A stretch of DNA of 37,542 bases, taken from an uncultured Olsenella sp. Its GTDB lineage: Bacteria; Actinomycetota; Coriobacteriia; Coriobacteriales; Atopobiaceae. The notes under the pieces are model-generated. The model saw only the letters and a program-made list of their open reading frames with translations. It did not search any database and was not told the origin of the DNA. The stretch lies in assembly GCA_959598545.1 (NCBI GenBank), contig CAUGFC010000004.1, positions 1-37,542 on the forward strand. Reading direction: 5' to 3'. Every line of letters begins with the position of its first letter. Position 1 is the first letter of the stretch. Positions 25,982 to 33,615 of the stretch are shown in pieces. The position numbers and the translations under genes were made by a program.

Positions 25982-27588
25982 CTCTCTCCCCCCTTCGCTC
26001 GCACCTGACGTCGGCGCCCCAGGTAACCCTCGAGCAGGGCCGACCGGCTGACCTTCCCGTTGGGGAGGAGCGGCATGGCGTCCACGCGCTCCATGACCGC
26101 CGGGACCGCGGGCCCCGGCACGAGGCGTACCACGGCCGCCCTGAGCTCGTCGGGGCTGGCCGTGCCCTCGAAGAACGCGAGGATGCGCCGGCTGCGCTCG
26201 TCGTAGACGCAGCGGCAGCGGTCCACGCCATCCTGCGCCTCGAGTGCGGCATCGACCTCCTCGAGCTCGATGCGGTGCCCCTGGAGCTTGATCTGGTTGT
26301 CAGCGCGCCCCGCAAAGACGAGCTCCCCGAGCTCGTTCAGGCGGGCGAGGTCCCCCGTTCGATAGAGCGTCTCGGGCAGCTCCCGGCAGAGGGGGCTCTG
26401 GACGAACGCGGCCGCCGTTCGCTCGGGGTTGGCGTAGTAGCCGCGCGCGAGGGCCGTACCCCCCACGTAGAGCTCCCCCACGCCGCCCGGCTCCGTGACC
26501 TGCGCGCCCGAATCGTCCAGCAGGAGCACGCGCCGCCCCGGGAAGGGCTCCCCGAGCGGCAGGGCGCCCCCATAGTCGCGGGCCCGGTCGACCACGTGGT
26601 AGAGGCAGTTGCAGGTGACCTCCGTGGGGCCGTAGAGGTTCACGAAGGTTGCCTGCGGAAGTCGGCCCATCCAGCGGCGCAGGTGCTCGGCGGGCATGAC
26701 CTCGCCGCTGAACATCACCAGGCGCACGCGCGAGAGATTGGCGCCCTCGAGCGCGCGCAGCCCGCTCACCAGGCACAGCGCCGCCGCGGCCCACACGAGC
26801 ACCGTGACCCTGCGCTCGGCGATCTCCTCCACGAGGCGGGCCGGGGCCGAGAAGAGCCGCCTGGGGAGCAGCGCCACCGACGCACCCGCCGCAAGGGACC
26901 CGTAGATGTCCTTGACCGAAACGTCGAAGTCGAGCGGCGCCTGGTTGCCGAGGACGTCCTCCGGGCGCAGGCCGAAGGTTTCGACGAAGGTGGAGACGAA
27001 CTCGAGGATTGCCGCGTGGCTCACGGCGACGCCCTTGGGCTCGCCGGTGGAGCCGGACGTGAAGAGCACGTAAGCGACGTCCGACGACGCGATGCCGCGC
27101 GCGGCGCGCTCGAGGGGCTCCGGGTCGGCGTCCTTCTCGGCGAGCTCCGCGACGCGGACCGCCGGCAGGCCGGGGAAGAGGCGGCACGCCGCGGGGAGGG
27201 CCTCGTCGTCGCTCACCACCGCGGGCGCGCCGAGGGCGGTGCGGTAGCGTGCGGCGCGCCCCTCTGGGCAGGACGGGTCGACCGGCACGTAGAAGCCCCC
27301 GGTCATGAGGACGCCGAAGAAGGCGGCCAGCGCGTCCGCGCCCTTCTCCATGCACACGACGACGGGCCCGCCGCCGAGCCCGCGGGCGAGAAGCCCGCAC
27401 GCCACGCGTCGGCTCCGCTCGAAGAGCTCCCCGTAGGTGAGGGACCCGCGCTCGTCCGTCACCGCGACGCGCCCCGGGTGCGCATGCGCCCCGCGCTCGA
27501 GAAAGGCGAGCGCGGTGTGGGCGTAGCGCGGCGCGCCCGCCCCGACCGACTCGTCGCTCCCGACGAATCTCAGCACAGCTGATGTCAT
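25975..27588 (-). CDS. Amino-acid adenylating enzyme (DltA-like carrier-protein ligase)
   Basis: 537 residues from ATG 27588, with GAAGGAGG 4 nt upstream; the open frame above it has no ribosome site. ANL-superfamily core motifs: YVLFTSGSTGEPKG (A3, near 177), NQAPLDFDVSVKDIYG (A4), VNLYGPTEVTCN (A5, near 320), YRTGDLARL (A7), GRADNQIKLQGHRIELEE (A8) and the catalytic Lys in PNGKVS (A10, near 510). It would activate an amino acid as the adenylate and load it on the adjacent carrier protein. Overall it resembles DltA. In the stretch VMFSGEVMP, however, DltA has FCGEVLP with the cysteine tied to D-alanine selectivity. The amino acid may therefore not be D-alanine. Confidence 0.88.
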   Translation of the reverse strand: MTSAVLRFVGSDESVGAGAPRYAHTALAFLERGAHAHPGRVAVTDERGSLTYGELFERSRRVACGLLARGLGGGPVVVCMEKGADALAAFFGVLMTGGFYVPVDPSCPEGRAARYRTALGAPAVVSDDEALPAACRLFPGLPAVRVAELAEKDADPEPLERAARGIASSDVAYVLFTSGSTGEPKGVAVSHAAILEFVSTFVETFGLRPEDVLGNQAPLDFDVSVKDIYGSLAAGASVALLPRRLFSAPARLVEEIAERRVTVLVWAAAALCLVSGLRALEGANLSRVRLVMFSGEVMPAEHLRRWMGRLPQATFVNLYGPTEVTCNCLYHVVDRARDYGGALPLGEPFPGRRVLLLDDSGAQVTEPGGVGELYVGGTALARGYYANPERTAAAFVQSPLCRELPETLYRTGDLARLNELGELVFAGRADNQIKLQGHRIELEEVDAALEAQDGVDRCRCVYDERSRRILAFFEGTASPDELRAAVVRLVPGPAVPAVMERVDAMPLLPNGKVSRSALLEGYLGRRRQVRAKGGERC

Positions 27589-27679
27589 AAGGCCTCCTTC
27601 GCCTCTCTCGCTTTGCATGGGACCCAGACTACGGGGCCAAGCTAAGCGGGGGATAAGGAGGCTCTCAAGACTTCCTGAG

Positions 27680-29338
27680 CTACCTAAAGGATCGTTGAGG
27701 ATCCGACAGCCCGTCCGCGAGGGGCAGCGTCGCCGTGAACTCCGTCGCCCAGGGCGGGGCCGGTCGCTCCTCGAGCCGGATCGTCCCGCCCATGAGCTCG
27801 GCGGCGCGCAGGGCGATGGTGAGGCCGAGCCCCGTACCGCCGCCCGCCGAGCGCGCGGCGGTCTCGGTCACGAAGGGGTCGAAGACGTGCGCCGCCATCT
27901 CCGCGGGCACCCCCACGCCGGTGTCCGCCACCAGGATGCGGACCTCCCCCTCCCCGTGGGGGCTGCGACGCACGGAGCAGCGGACGAGCACGCGCGTGCC
28001 GGCGGGATTGTGGTCGAAGGCGTTGCCCACCAGGTTGACCATCATGCGCCGGAAGAGCGCCGCGTCCGCCATGACCGGGGCCGCCTGAGAGCCGAGCTCG
28101 ACCTCGAGGGCGCAGCCCGTCTGCTCCGCTCGCGGGCGGACCTCCTCGACCGCGGCCGTCACCAGGGCGCGGGCGTCCGCGAGCGAGAGCTCGAGCGGAA
28201 GGTCGGGATGCTCGGTGCGCACGTAGACCGAGAGCTCGTCCAGGAGCCCGGCCGCCGCGGTGGCGCGCTCGTAGATGGTGCGGTGGTACGCGTCCGCGCG
28301 CTCCCCGTCCACGCGGCGCTCGCAGAGGGCCTGGGCGTAGCCGCGGATCACGGTGAGCGGGGTCTTGAGGTCGTGCGAGACGCTCGCGACCATGCGGCGC
28401 TGGTCGTCGCGCGAGGACCGCAGACGCCCCATCAGGTCGCGAAAGCCCTCGTAGACCGGGACGAGCTCGGTAGGGACGCCCGCCTCGTCGGCAGCCGGGA
28501 GCCCGTCGCGCAGACCGGGGGCGGCACCCTCGCCGCAAACGGCGATGGCGCGGTCGAGCGGGCGCGCGGCCCTGCGCACGAGCCGTCCCAGGAGGAGTGC
28601 CGCGACGGCGGTCACGGACAGGGCCACGGGGAGCGCGAGCAGCCACAGGCGCCCCGCCGCGTCCGTCACCCGGGCGTAGCTCGACTCGCTCACGTTCGGC
28701 GTGACGAGCACGAGCGTGCGCCCCGCGCCGCCCGAGGTGGCGTACTCCAGGCGCGAGACGCTCATGTTCGCCTCGTACACGCCCCTGATGAGCCCGAACT
28801 CGCGCTCCGTGAGCGTGCCCCTGTCCGAGAAGAGCGTTCCCTCCACGACGTTCAGGTCCTCGTCGAGCACGCACCAGTCGATCACGACCTTGGCGTTGTC
28901 GCCGGAGCCGTCGTAGGTGCAGAGCATGATCCGATGGCGGAGCTCGCCTCCCGAGGAATCGTCAAAGACCTCGTAGAACGAACCGTCGACGTAGTCGCTG
29001 ATGATGGAGACGTCCGACGCGAGGATCTTCTCGGCCGCCCGTTCGCTGGAGGCGTAGAGCCGCCGCCCCTGATCGTCGAAGACCGCGATGAGACAGTTGG
29101 CCAGACGCTTGGTGGCAAGGGCGTCGAAGCGGTCCTCGGCGAGGGCGTCCTCGTACTCGAGCACCGTCTCCATGGAGGGGAAGGCGTCATTGAAGAGGGA
29201 GTCGCTGAGGGCACCCACGCCGGCGAACAGGCATGCGAGCGCAAGCGCGTAGGCGGCGAGAAGGACGAGGCAGCGCGACGCCAGGCTGCGCCGCAGGGAC
29301 CTGAGGGTCGCGCGCAGGCGCGCGCGGATGCCGGGCAT
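27680..29338 (-). CDS. Sensor histidine kinase
   Basis: 552 residues. Two membrane helices (about 17-42 and 228-250) enclose an extracytoplasmic sensor of about 185 residues with no recognised fold. A HAMP-like linker follows, then HisKA with the phospho-accepting His in VASVSHDLKTPLTVIRGYA (near 319). The HATPase domain has N-box NLVGNAFDHNP, G1 DTGVGVP and G2 GGGTGLGLTI. ATG 29338 is preceded by GAGGTG at 6 nt; a GTG at 29347 is the alternative. It lies 10 bp after the response regulator and 91 bp before the adenylation gene, so it may head, or be read through into, the surface-modification cassette. Confidence 0.93.
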   Translation of the reverse strand: MPGIRARLRATLRSLRRSLASRCLVLLAAYALALACLFAGVGALSDSLFNDAFPSMETVLEYEDALAEDRFDALATKRLANCLIAVFDDQGRRLYASSERAAEKILASDVSIISDYVDGSFYEVFDDSSGGELRHRIMLCTYDGSGDNAKVVIDWCVLDEDLNVVEGTLFSDRGTLTEREFGLIRGVYEANMSVSRLEYATSGGAGRTLVLVTPNVSESSYARVTDAAGRLWLLALPVALSVTAVAALLLGRLVRRAARPLDRAIAVCGEGAAPGLRDGLPAADEAGVPTELVPVYEGFRDLMGRLRSSRDDQRRMVASVSHDLKTPLTVIRGYAQALCERRVDGERADAYHRTIYERATAAAGLLDELSVYVRTEHPDLPLELSLADARALVTAAVEEVRPRAEQTGCALEVELGSQAAPVMADAALFRRMMVNLVGNAFDHNPAGTRVLVRCSVRRSPHGEGEVRILVADTGVGVPAEMAAHVFDPFVTETAARSAGGGTGLGLTIALRAAELMGGTIRLEERPAPPWATEFTATLPLADGLSDPQRSFR

Positions 29339-29348
29339 GGCTGCCACC

Positions 29349-30065
29349 TCAGCTGCCGTCGAGAACGTAGCCCAGGCCGCGGACGGTCTTTATGAAGCGC
29401 GGGCGCAGCGGGTCGTCCTCGAGCTTGGCGCGGATGTTGGAGACGTGCACCATCACGCTGCTCGCCCCTCCCGGGGCGGGCTCGCCGTTCACGCAGGCGT
29501 AGAGCTGGTCCTTGGAGAAGACGCGTCCCGGGGAGGACATGAACGCCGCCATGATCTTGAGCTCTGCCGCGGTGAGCGCGACCGGGCTGCCGTCACGGGT
29601 GAGCGTCAGGGACTCGGTGTCGAAGGCGAGCGCCCCCACGGAGACGACCGAGGGGGAGGCCGCGGGCTCGGGCGCGGGAGCCGCGGGCGGGGTAAGCGGG
29701 GAGGCGGCGCGCCGCAGCACGGCGCGGATGTAGGCCGCCACCTCGAGTGGGTCGAAGGGCTTGGCGATGAAGCCGTCCGCGCCGGCGTCGAGACCCACGA
29801 TCTTGTCGGCCGGGTGCGTGCGCGCCGAGACGATGATCACCGGCATCTGGCTCGTCTCGCGCAGGGTCTTGATGAAGTCGTAGCCGTTCATGCGCGGCAT
29901 CATGATGTCCACGAGCGCCACGTCGGGCGTGCGCGAGCGCAGCAGCTCGAGGGCCGCCACGCCGTCGGGCGCGGAGACGACCTCGTATCCGCTGCCGGTG
30001 AGATAGAGCTCGAGAAGCTCCACGATGTCGGCGTCGTCCTCCACGACGAGCACGGTCTGTCCCAT
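29349..30065 (-). CDS. OmpR/PhoB-family response regulator
   Basis: 238 residues. Receiver domain with acidic pocket VVEDDADIV, phospho-acceptor Asp53 in ALVDIMMPRMNG, switch Ser80 and Lys102 in IAKPFDPLEV. A Pro/Ala linker (about 120-140) leads to a winged-helix output domain (LTAAELKIMAAFMSSPGRVF...VHVSNIRAKLEDD...IKTVRGLGYVL). Start ATG 30065 after AGGAGGTGCCAGGGAC. Cognate partner of the adjacent kinase. The 222-bp upstream region has GTGACG-N14-CGTCAC (30124-30149) with a GGTCAC between, which could be binding sites. I found no clear sigma-70 promoter there. Confidence 0.95.
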   Translation of the reverse strand: MGQTVLVVEDDADIVELLELYLTGSGYEVVSAPDGVAALELLRSRTPDVALVDIMMPRMNGYDFIKTLRETSQMPVIIVSARTHPADKIVGLDAGADGFIAKPFDPLEVAAYIRAVLRRAASPLTPPAAPAPEPAASPSVVSVGALAFDTESLTLTRDGSPVALTAAELKIMAAFMSSPGRVFSKDQLYACVNGEPAPGGASSVMVHVSNIRAKLEDDPLRPRFIKTVRGLGYVLDGS

Positions 30066-30259
30066 GTCCCTGGCACCTCCTGTTTCGGGTGCCCATGCTA
30101 GCAGCCGGGTACTCGCGCGCCACGTGACGCTTTGGTCACTCGACGTCACCCCGATCAAGCCCAGCGGTTTCGCCCCGGCGGCACGAACTCCGTCAGCAAA
30201 AACAGCGTCTTGGCACACAATGCTTAAGAATTTGGGGTAAGTGCACCCTGACGGCGCGA

Positions 30260-30288
30260 GGGCTTCCGGAGCCGCGCGTCGGAAGCCC
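30260..30288 (-). terminator. Terminator-like hairpin overlapping the GH13 stop codon
   Basis: Perfect 9-bp stem GGGCTTCCG / CGGAAGCCC with an 11-nt loop. It begins within the TAG stop of the glucosidase gene on the minus strand. There is no U-run, so termination is possible but not certain. Confidence 0.6.
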
Positions 30289-31850
30289 TAGGCCAGCTCG
30301 AAGAACGTCACGGAGGCGCCGGGCATGCTAAGGGCGCCGCCCGCGAGCTCCGCCTCGCCGCCGAGCGCGTAGAGCACGCGCGAAGACTCGAACGGGCACG
30401 GGACCGTGACGCCGCGCCCGGCCGGGTTGAGGGCGCAGAGCACGCGCTGCCCGCCGTCCCCGCGAACCGAGCGCAGGTAGACGAGGGGATAGGCGTTCTT
30501 CTCGCAGTGCACGAACTCCACGGCTGCGTTGACGCCGAGCGCCGGCGTCGCGCGGCGCAGCGCGATGAGCCGCTGGACCTCGCGCCAGAGCGAGGCGTCG
30601 TCGGCCATCTCGCCCGCCACGTCAGGGGCGTCCGCGGCGTCATCCTGCCGGATGTACAGACGCTCGGCCGGAGCGTCCGAGAACCCGAAGTTCGGCTCCG
30701 CCGCGTCCCACTGCATCGGCGAGCGAGCCCCCGTGCGCTGGTAGCCGCCCTCGACCGACGTCACGTCCAGGTGCCTCATGCCGATCTCGTCCCCGGCATA
30801 GACGAACGGGCATCCCGGCATGGACATGATGAAGGCAAAGGCCAGCTTCATCTCCTCCGGGTCCAGGAACTTGCGCAGGCGGTCCATGTCGTGGTTGCCC
30901 GACGGGATGCACATGAGGCCCCTGCCGTCGGTGAGCTCCATGTTGCGGCGGTAGGTTGCCACGAACTCGCTCGCGTCGCCAGCCCCCTCGCGCGAGAACC
31001 ACGGGTGCTCGCAGCGGAAGAGGTCCATGTAGTGCGAGGTACCAAACTGCAGCAGGAAGTCCATGTGGAAGCCCGCCCGTATGGTCTTGTCGGGCTCGCC
31101 CCACTCGGAGATGAGCACGGCCCCGGGGAAGCGCTCGTCCAAAAACGCGCGCATGTCCTGCCAGAGGGCGATGGTGCCCTCCTGCTCCGGGTCGTCCTTC
31201 ACGAGCGAGCCCGCCATGTCAACGCGGAAGCCGTCGCAGCCGCGCTCGAGCCAGAAGGCCATGACGTCCTTCATGGCCTGACGCGTGGCAAGCGCCTCTG
31301 GGGAGTCCATCGCGCTCTGCCAGGGCTCGCTCACGCGGTAGAAGCCGTAGTTGAGCGCGGGCTGGAAGGCGAAGAAGTTCACGGCGACGGCACCGTTGCG
31401 CTCCGAGATGCCGCGCAGCACGCCGTTGACGCCGGGAACGTCGCCCACGGGGGTCCACACGTCGTCGGTCCAGACGTAGCGGCCGGTGAACTCGTTGGGC
31501 GCCGCCTTGCTCGACTCCCTGAACCAGGGGTGCTCTATTGAGGTGTGCCCGGGCACCAGGTCGAGAAGGACGTGCATCCCGCGAGCGTGAGCCTCGTCGA
31601 AGAGCCGCTCGAGGTCGGCATTGGTGCCGTAGCGCGGGGCAACCTGGCAGTAGTCGGCGACGTCGTAGCCGGCGTCGCCGAACGGGGAGACGAAGCAGGG
31701 GTTGAGCCACAGGGCGTTGCACCCCAAGTCAAGCACATAGTCGAGCTTGGCGGTCACGCCGGGCAGGTCACCGATGCCGTCGGCGTTGGTGTCGTTGAAG
31801 CTCTGCGGGTACACCTCGTAGAATACGGCGTCATCAAGCCACGTGCTCAT
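30288..31850 (-). CDS. GH13 alpha-glucosidase-type glycoside hydrolase
   Basis: 520 residues without a signal peptide, so cytoplasmic. GH13 regions in order: AVFYEVYPQSFNDTNADGIGDL, ALWLNPCFVSPFGDAGYDVADY (region near I), DLVPGHTS, GFRVDMAG (nucleophile Asp near 212), VLISEWGEP (acid/base Glu near 248) and PSGNHDMDR (transition-state Asp near 319). A beta-sandwich C-terminal domain closes the protein. It probably cleaves short alpha-glucosides taken up by the cell; linkage preference is not readable. Its promoter overlaps a 30-bp palindrome of the LacI-family type, so sugar-responsive repression is expected. The EIIA gene upstream is separated by a terminator, so the two are independent units. 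Confidence 0.92.
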   Translation of the reverse strand: MSTWLDDAVFYEVYPQSFNDTNADGIGDLPGVTAKLDYVLDLGCNALWLNPCFVSPFGDAGYDVADYCQVAPRYGTNADLERLFDEAHARGMHVLLDLVPGHTSIEHPWFRESSKAAPNEFTGRYVWTDDVWTPVGDVPGVNGVLRGISERNGAVAVNFFAFQPALNYGFYRVSEPWQSAMDSPEALATRQAMKDVMAFWLERGCDGFRVDMAGSLVKDDPEQEGTIALWQDMRAFLDERFPGAVLISEWGEPDKTIRAGFHMDFLLQFGTSHYMDLFRCEHPWFSREGAGDASEFVATYRRNMELTDGRGLMCIPSGNHDMDRLRKFLDPEEMKLAFAFIMSMPGCPFVYAGDEIGMRHLDVTSVEGGYQRTGARSPMQWDAAEPNFGFSDAPAERLYIRQDDAADAPDVAGEMADDASLWREVQRLIALRRATPALGVNAAVEFVHCEKNAYPLVYLRSVRGDGGQRVLCALNPAGRGVTVPCPFESSRVLYALGGEAELAGGALSMPGASVTFFELA

Positions 31851-31878
31851 GAGCGCTCCCTTCTCGCCCTCTGTCCGT

Positions 31879-31915
31879 CCCCTGATTGGAAACGTTTCCA
31901 GTCAGGGGGATTATA
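31879..31915 (-). promoter_or_regulatory. -10 box and LacI-family operator of the GH13 gene
   Basis: Core palindrome TGGAAACGTTTCCA (31887-31900), extended by CCCCTGA (31879-31885) and TCAGGGG (31902-31908), making a 30-bp inverted repeat with one mismatched pair. A consensus -10 TATAAT (minus strand, 31910-31915) abuts it, so +1 falls inside the operator. The AACGTT centre is typical of LacI/GalR repressors. No such regulator gene is in the window, and no good -35 is visible. Confidence 0.8.
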
Positions 31916-32006
31916 CTCCTCGGGAGGATGCGACGCGGCCACAAAACCGCGGGCGGGACAAAACGGCCGACGAAACGACCGGCCGGGACGCTGCCGACTC
32001 GACAAA

Positions 32007-32045
32007 AGCGGCGGCGGGCACCTCCCCCAGGCGCCCGCCGCCGCT
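32007..32045 (-). terminator. Rho-independent terminator of the EIIA gene
   Basis: Perfect 13-bp GC-rich stem (AGCGGCGGCGGGC with its complement) and 13-nt loop, followed on the minus strand by TTTTGTC. It lies 43 bp beyond the EIIA stop and separates it from the GH13 promoter. Confidence 0.9.
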
Positions 32046-32087
32046 CATCTCGAAATCTCAAACTCTTAGGGGAATCGGCCAAGAACG

Positions 32088-32618
32088 CTACTTGAGCGTC
32101 ACCTTGAGGATCGGGGCGCCCGCCTCGACCTTCTCGCTGAAGCCGGCCGTAAGCTCGACGCCGGCGAGATCGTCGGAGTTGGAGATGGCGAAGACCACGC
32201 AGTCCTGGTAGCCGGCCTCGCTGATGACCTTGCGGTCCATCATGATGATCGGCTGGCCGGCCACCACGCGGTCGCCCTCGGAGACGAAGTTGGTGAAGCC
32301 CTTGCCCTTGAGGTTGACGGTGTTGACGCCCACGTGGATGAGGACCTCGGCGCCACCGTCGGACTTGATGGTCACGGCGTGGCCCATGACGGTGCCGACC
32401 CAGCCGCTCGCCGGCGCGTAGACGACGTCGCTGTCCGGCCAGAGCGCGCAGCCCTTGCCCAGGACCTCGGTGCTGAAGACCTTGTCGGGGACGTCGGTCA
32501 TGCGGATGACGCGACCGGAGACCGGGGCGTAGCCGATGCCCGGCTGGGCATCAATCTGGAGGCTCTCGGGGGCCTCGACCGGGGCGTCCTTCTTGGTGAA
32601 CTTGTCAAAGATTGCCAT
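32088..32618 (-). CDS. crr: PTS glucose-type EIIA component
   Basis: 176 residues, a free-standing EIIA-Glc. The two conserved histidines are His80 (VMGHAVTIKSDGG) and the phosphorylated His95 (AEVLIHVGVNTVNLKGKGF). The N-terminal YAPVSGRV and ALWPDSDVVYAPASG match the family. It accepts phosphate from HPr and passes it to an EIIB domain, and often acts as a regulator of sugar uptake. No EIIBC gene is nearby, so it probably serves several transporters or a regulatory role. Start ATG 32618 with GAGGAG upstream; longer frames lack support. It ends in a strong terminator. Confidence 0.94.
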   Translation of the reverse strand: MAIFDKFTKKDAPVEAPESLQIDAQPGIGYAPVSGRVIRMTDVPDKVFSTEVLGKGCALWPDSDVVYAPASGWVGTVMGHAVTIKSDGGAEVLIHVGVNTVNLKGKGFTNFVSEGDRVVAGQPIIMMDRKVISEAGYQDCVVFAISNSDDLAGVELTAGFSEKVEAGAPILKVTLK

Positions 32619-32666
32619 TGCGCGTGGCTCCTCTCGTTCTGTTCCGATCTTTGTCCTCGCCGATTG

Positions 32667-32672
32667 TATAAT
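32667..32672 (+). promoter_or_regulatory. -10 hexamer for the small membrane protein gene
   Basis: Consensus TATAAT in the 115-bp region divergent from the EIIA gene. The same AT-rich patch gives TATTAT-like matches on the opposite strand for the EIIA gene. No clear -35 on either strand. Confidence 0.45.
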
Positions 32673-32733
32673 ACTGGAATCGTTCTCACCTTGTTGTGGT
32701 AGGATGACGCCACGCGACCATCGGAGGTTCTCC

Positions 32734-32991
32734 ATGGATATTCTATCCATCGTGCTCGGCGTGATTGCCCTCGTCACCGCGTTTACGCCGTTCATCTGGC
32801 TGCAGGTCGTCGGAGGTTGCGTGGGCATCGCCGGCATCGTGCTGGCGCGCCGCGCGAAGCGGGCGGACTACCGCAAGAGCCTCACCACGGCGATCGGCAT
32901 GCTCTGCTCCGTCACGGGAGCGCTTCTGTGCTTCGTGGCGCCGGTTCTCTCGCTGGTCAGCAACATCGCGCTGTTCTTCATGACTCGATAG
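32734..32991 (+). CDS. Small multi-pass membrane protein, function unknown
   Basis: 85 residues. Hydrophobic segments at about 3-37 (two helices) and 50-83 (one or two) are separated by a basic cytoplasmic loop, ARRAKRADYRK. This is the layout of short DUF4190-like membrane proteins. No functional motif. Start ATG 32734 has GGAGG 6 nt upstream. It stands alone between EIIA and flavodoxin. Confidence 0.75.
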   Translation: MDILSIVLGVIALVTAFTPFIWLQVVGGCVGIAGIVLARRAKRADYRKSLTTAIGMLCSVTGALLCFVAPVLSLVSNIALFFMTR

Positions 32992-33014
32992 CGCTCTTTT
33001 GGGTATCCTAATTA

Positions 33015-33029
33015 GTGACACAGTGTCAC
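33015..33029. promoter_or_regulatory. 15-bp operator-like palindrome upstream of the flavodoxin gene
   Basis: GTGACAC-A-GTGTCAC is perfectly symmetric and lies 20 bp before the start codon, just ahead of the ribosome site. The form is like TetR-family operators. The cognate regulator is not identifiable here. Confidence 0.65.
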
Positions 33030-33048
33030 CTATTGGAAGGAGCCCGTC

Positions 33049-33528
33049 ATGAGCACGCTCGTCGCCTATTTCTCCGCAACCGGAACCACCGCGCGCGCCG
33101 CCAAGGCCCTCGCCGAGGCCGTGGGCGCGGACCTCCTCGAGATCGTCCCGGAAGCCCCCTACTCCCCTGCCGACCTCAACTGGAACGACAAGACCAGCCG
33201 CAGCTCGCGCGAGATGGCGGACGAGACGTGCCGTCCGGCCGTCGCGGGAGACGCGCCCGACATGAGCCGCTACGACACCGTGTTTCTCGGCTTCCCGATC
33301 TGGTGGTACGTGGAGCCGCGCATCATCGACACCTTCCTGGAGGCGCACGACTTCTCCGGCAAGACCATCGTCCCGTTTGCCACGAGCGGCGGCTCCGAGC
33401 TGGGCAAGGCCCCGCGGCGCATGGCAGCGCTCGCGCCCGGCGCGACGGTCACGGAGGGTCGCCTGCTCAACGGCAGCCCGGACGCTAACGAGCTGCGCGC
33501 ATGGGTATCCTCGGCATCGCGCATATAA
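33049..33528 (+). CDS. Flavodoxin
   Basis: 159 residues, a flavodoxin-fold electron carrier or FMN-dependent reductase. The phosphate-binding loop is SATGTTARAA (9-18). FLGFPIWWYVEPRI and FATSGGSELGKA are the aromatic and 90s-loop regions of the Flavodoxin_4 group. Start ATG 33049 with GGAAGGAG upstream. Single-gene unit. The palindrome over its leader suggests induction by a small molecule or redox stress, which is inference. Confidence 0.92.
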   Translation: MSTLVAYFSATGTTARAAKALAEAVGADLLEIVPEAPYSPADLNWNDKTSRSSREMADETCRPAVAGDAPDMSRYDTVFLGFPIWWYVEPRIIDTFLEAHDFSGKTIVPFATSGGSELGKAPRRMAALAPGATVTEGRLLNGSPDANELRAWVSSASRI

Positions 33529-33536
33529 TGCCCGAC

Positions 33537-33592
33537 TGTACACAGACGGCTGATTCGGTCATAACGGGCGCGAAATAATACGGCTGTGTACA
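33537..33592. repeat. Inverted repeat between convergent flavodoxin and yeiH genes
   Basis: TGTACACAG (33537-33545) and CTGTGTACA (33584-33592) are exact complements around 38 nt. Being AT-balanced and lacking U-runs it is not a typical terminator. It fills the 87-bp gap between two stop codons. Confidence 0.5.
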
Positions 33593-33615
33593 ATCCCCGT
33601 CGCCAGCCGCCCCGC

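Noticed and set aside
33524..33529. TATAAT at the end of the flavodoxin gene as a promoter for a small RNA
   Set aside because: No -35 at proper spacing, and no gene or structured RNA downstream before the convergent yeiH stop.
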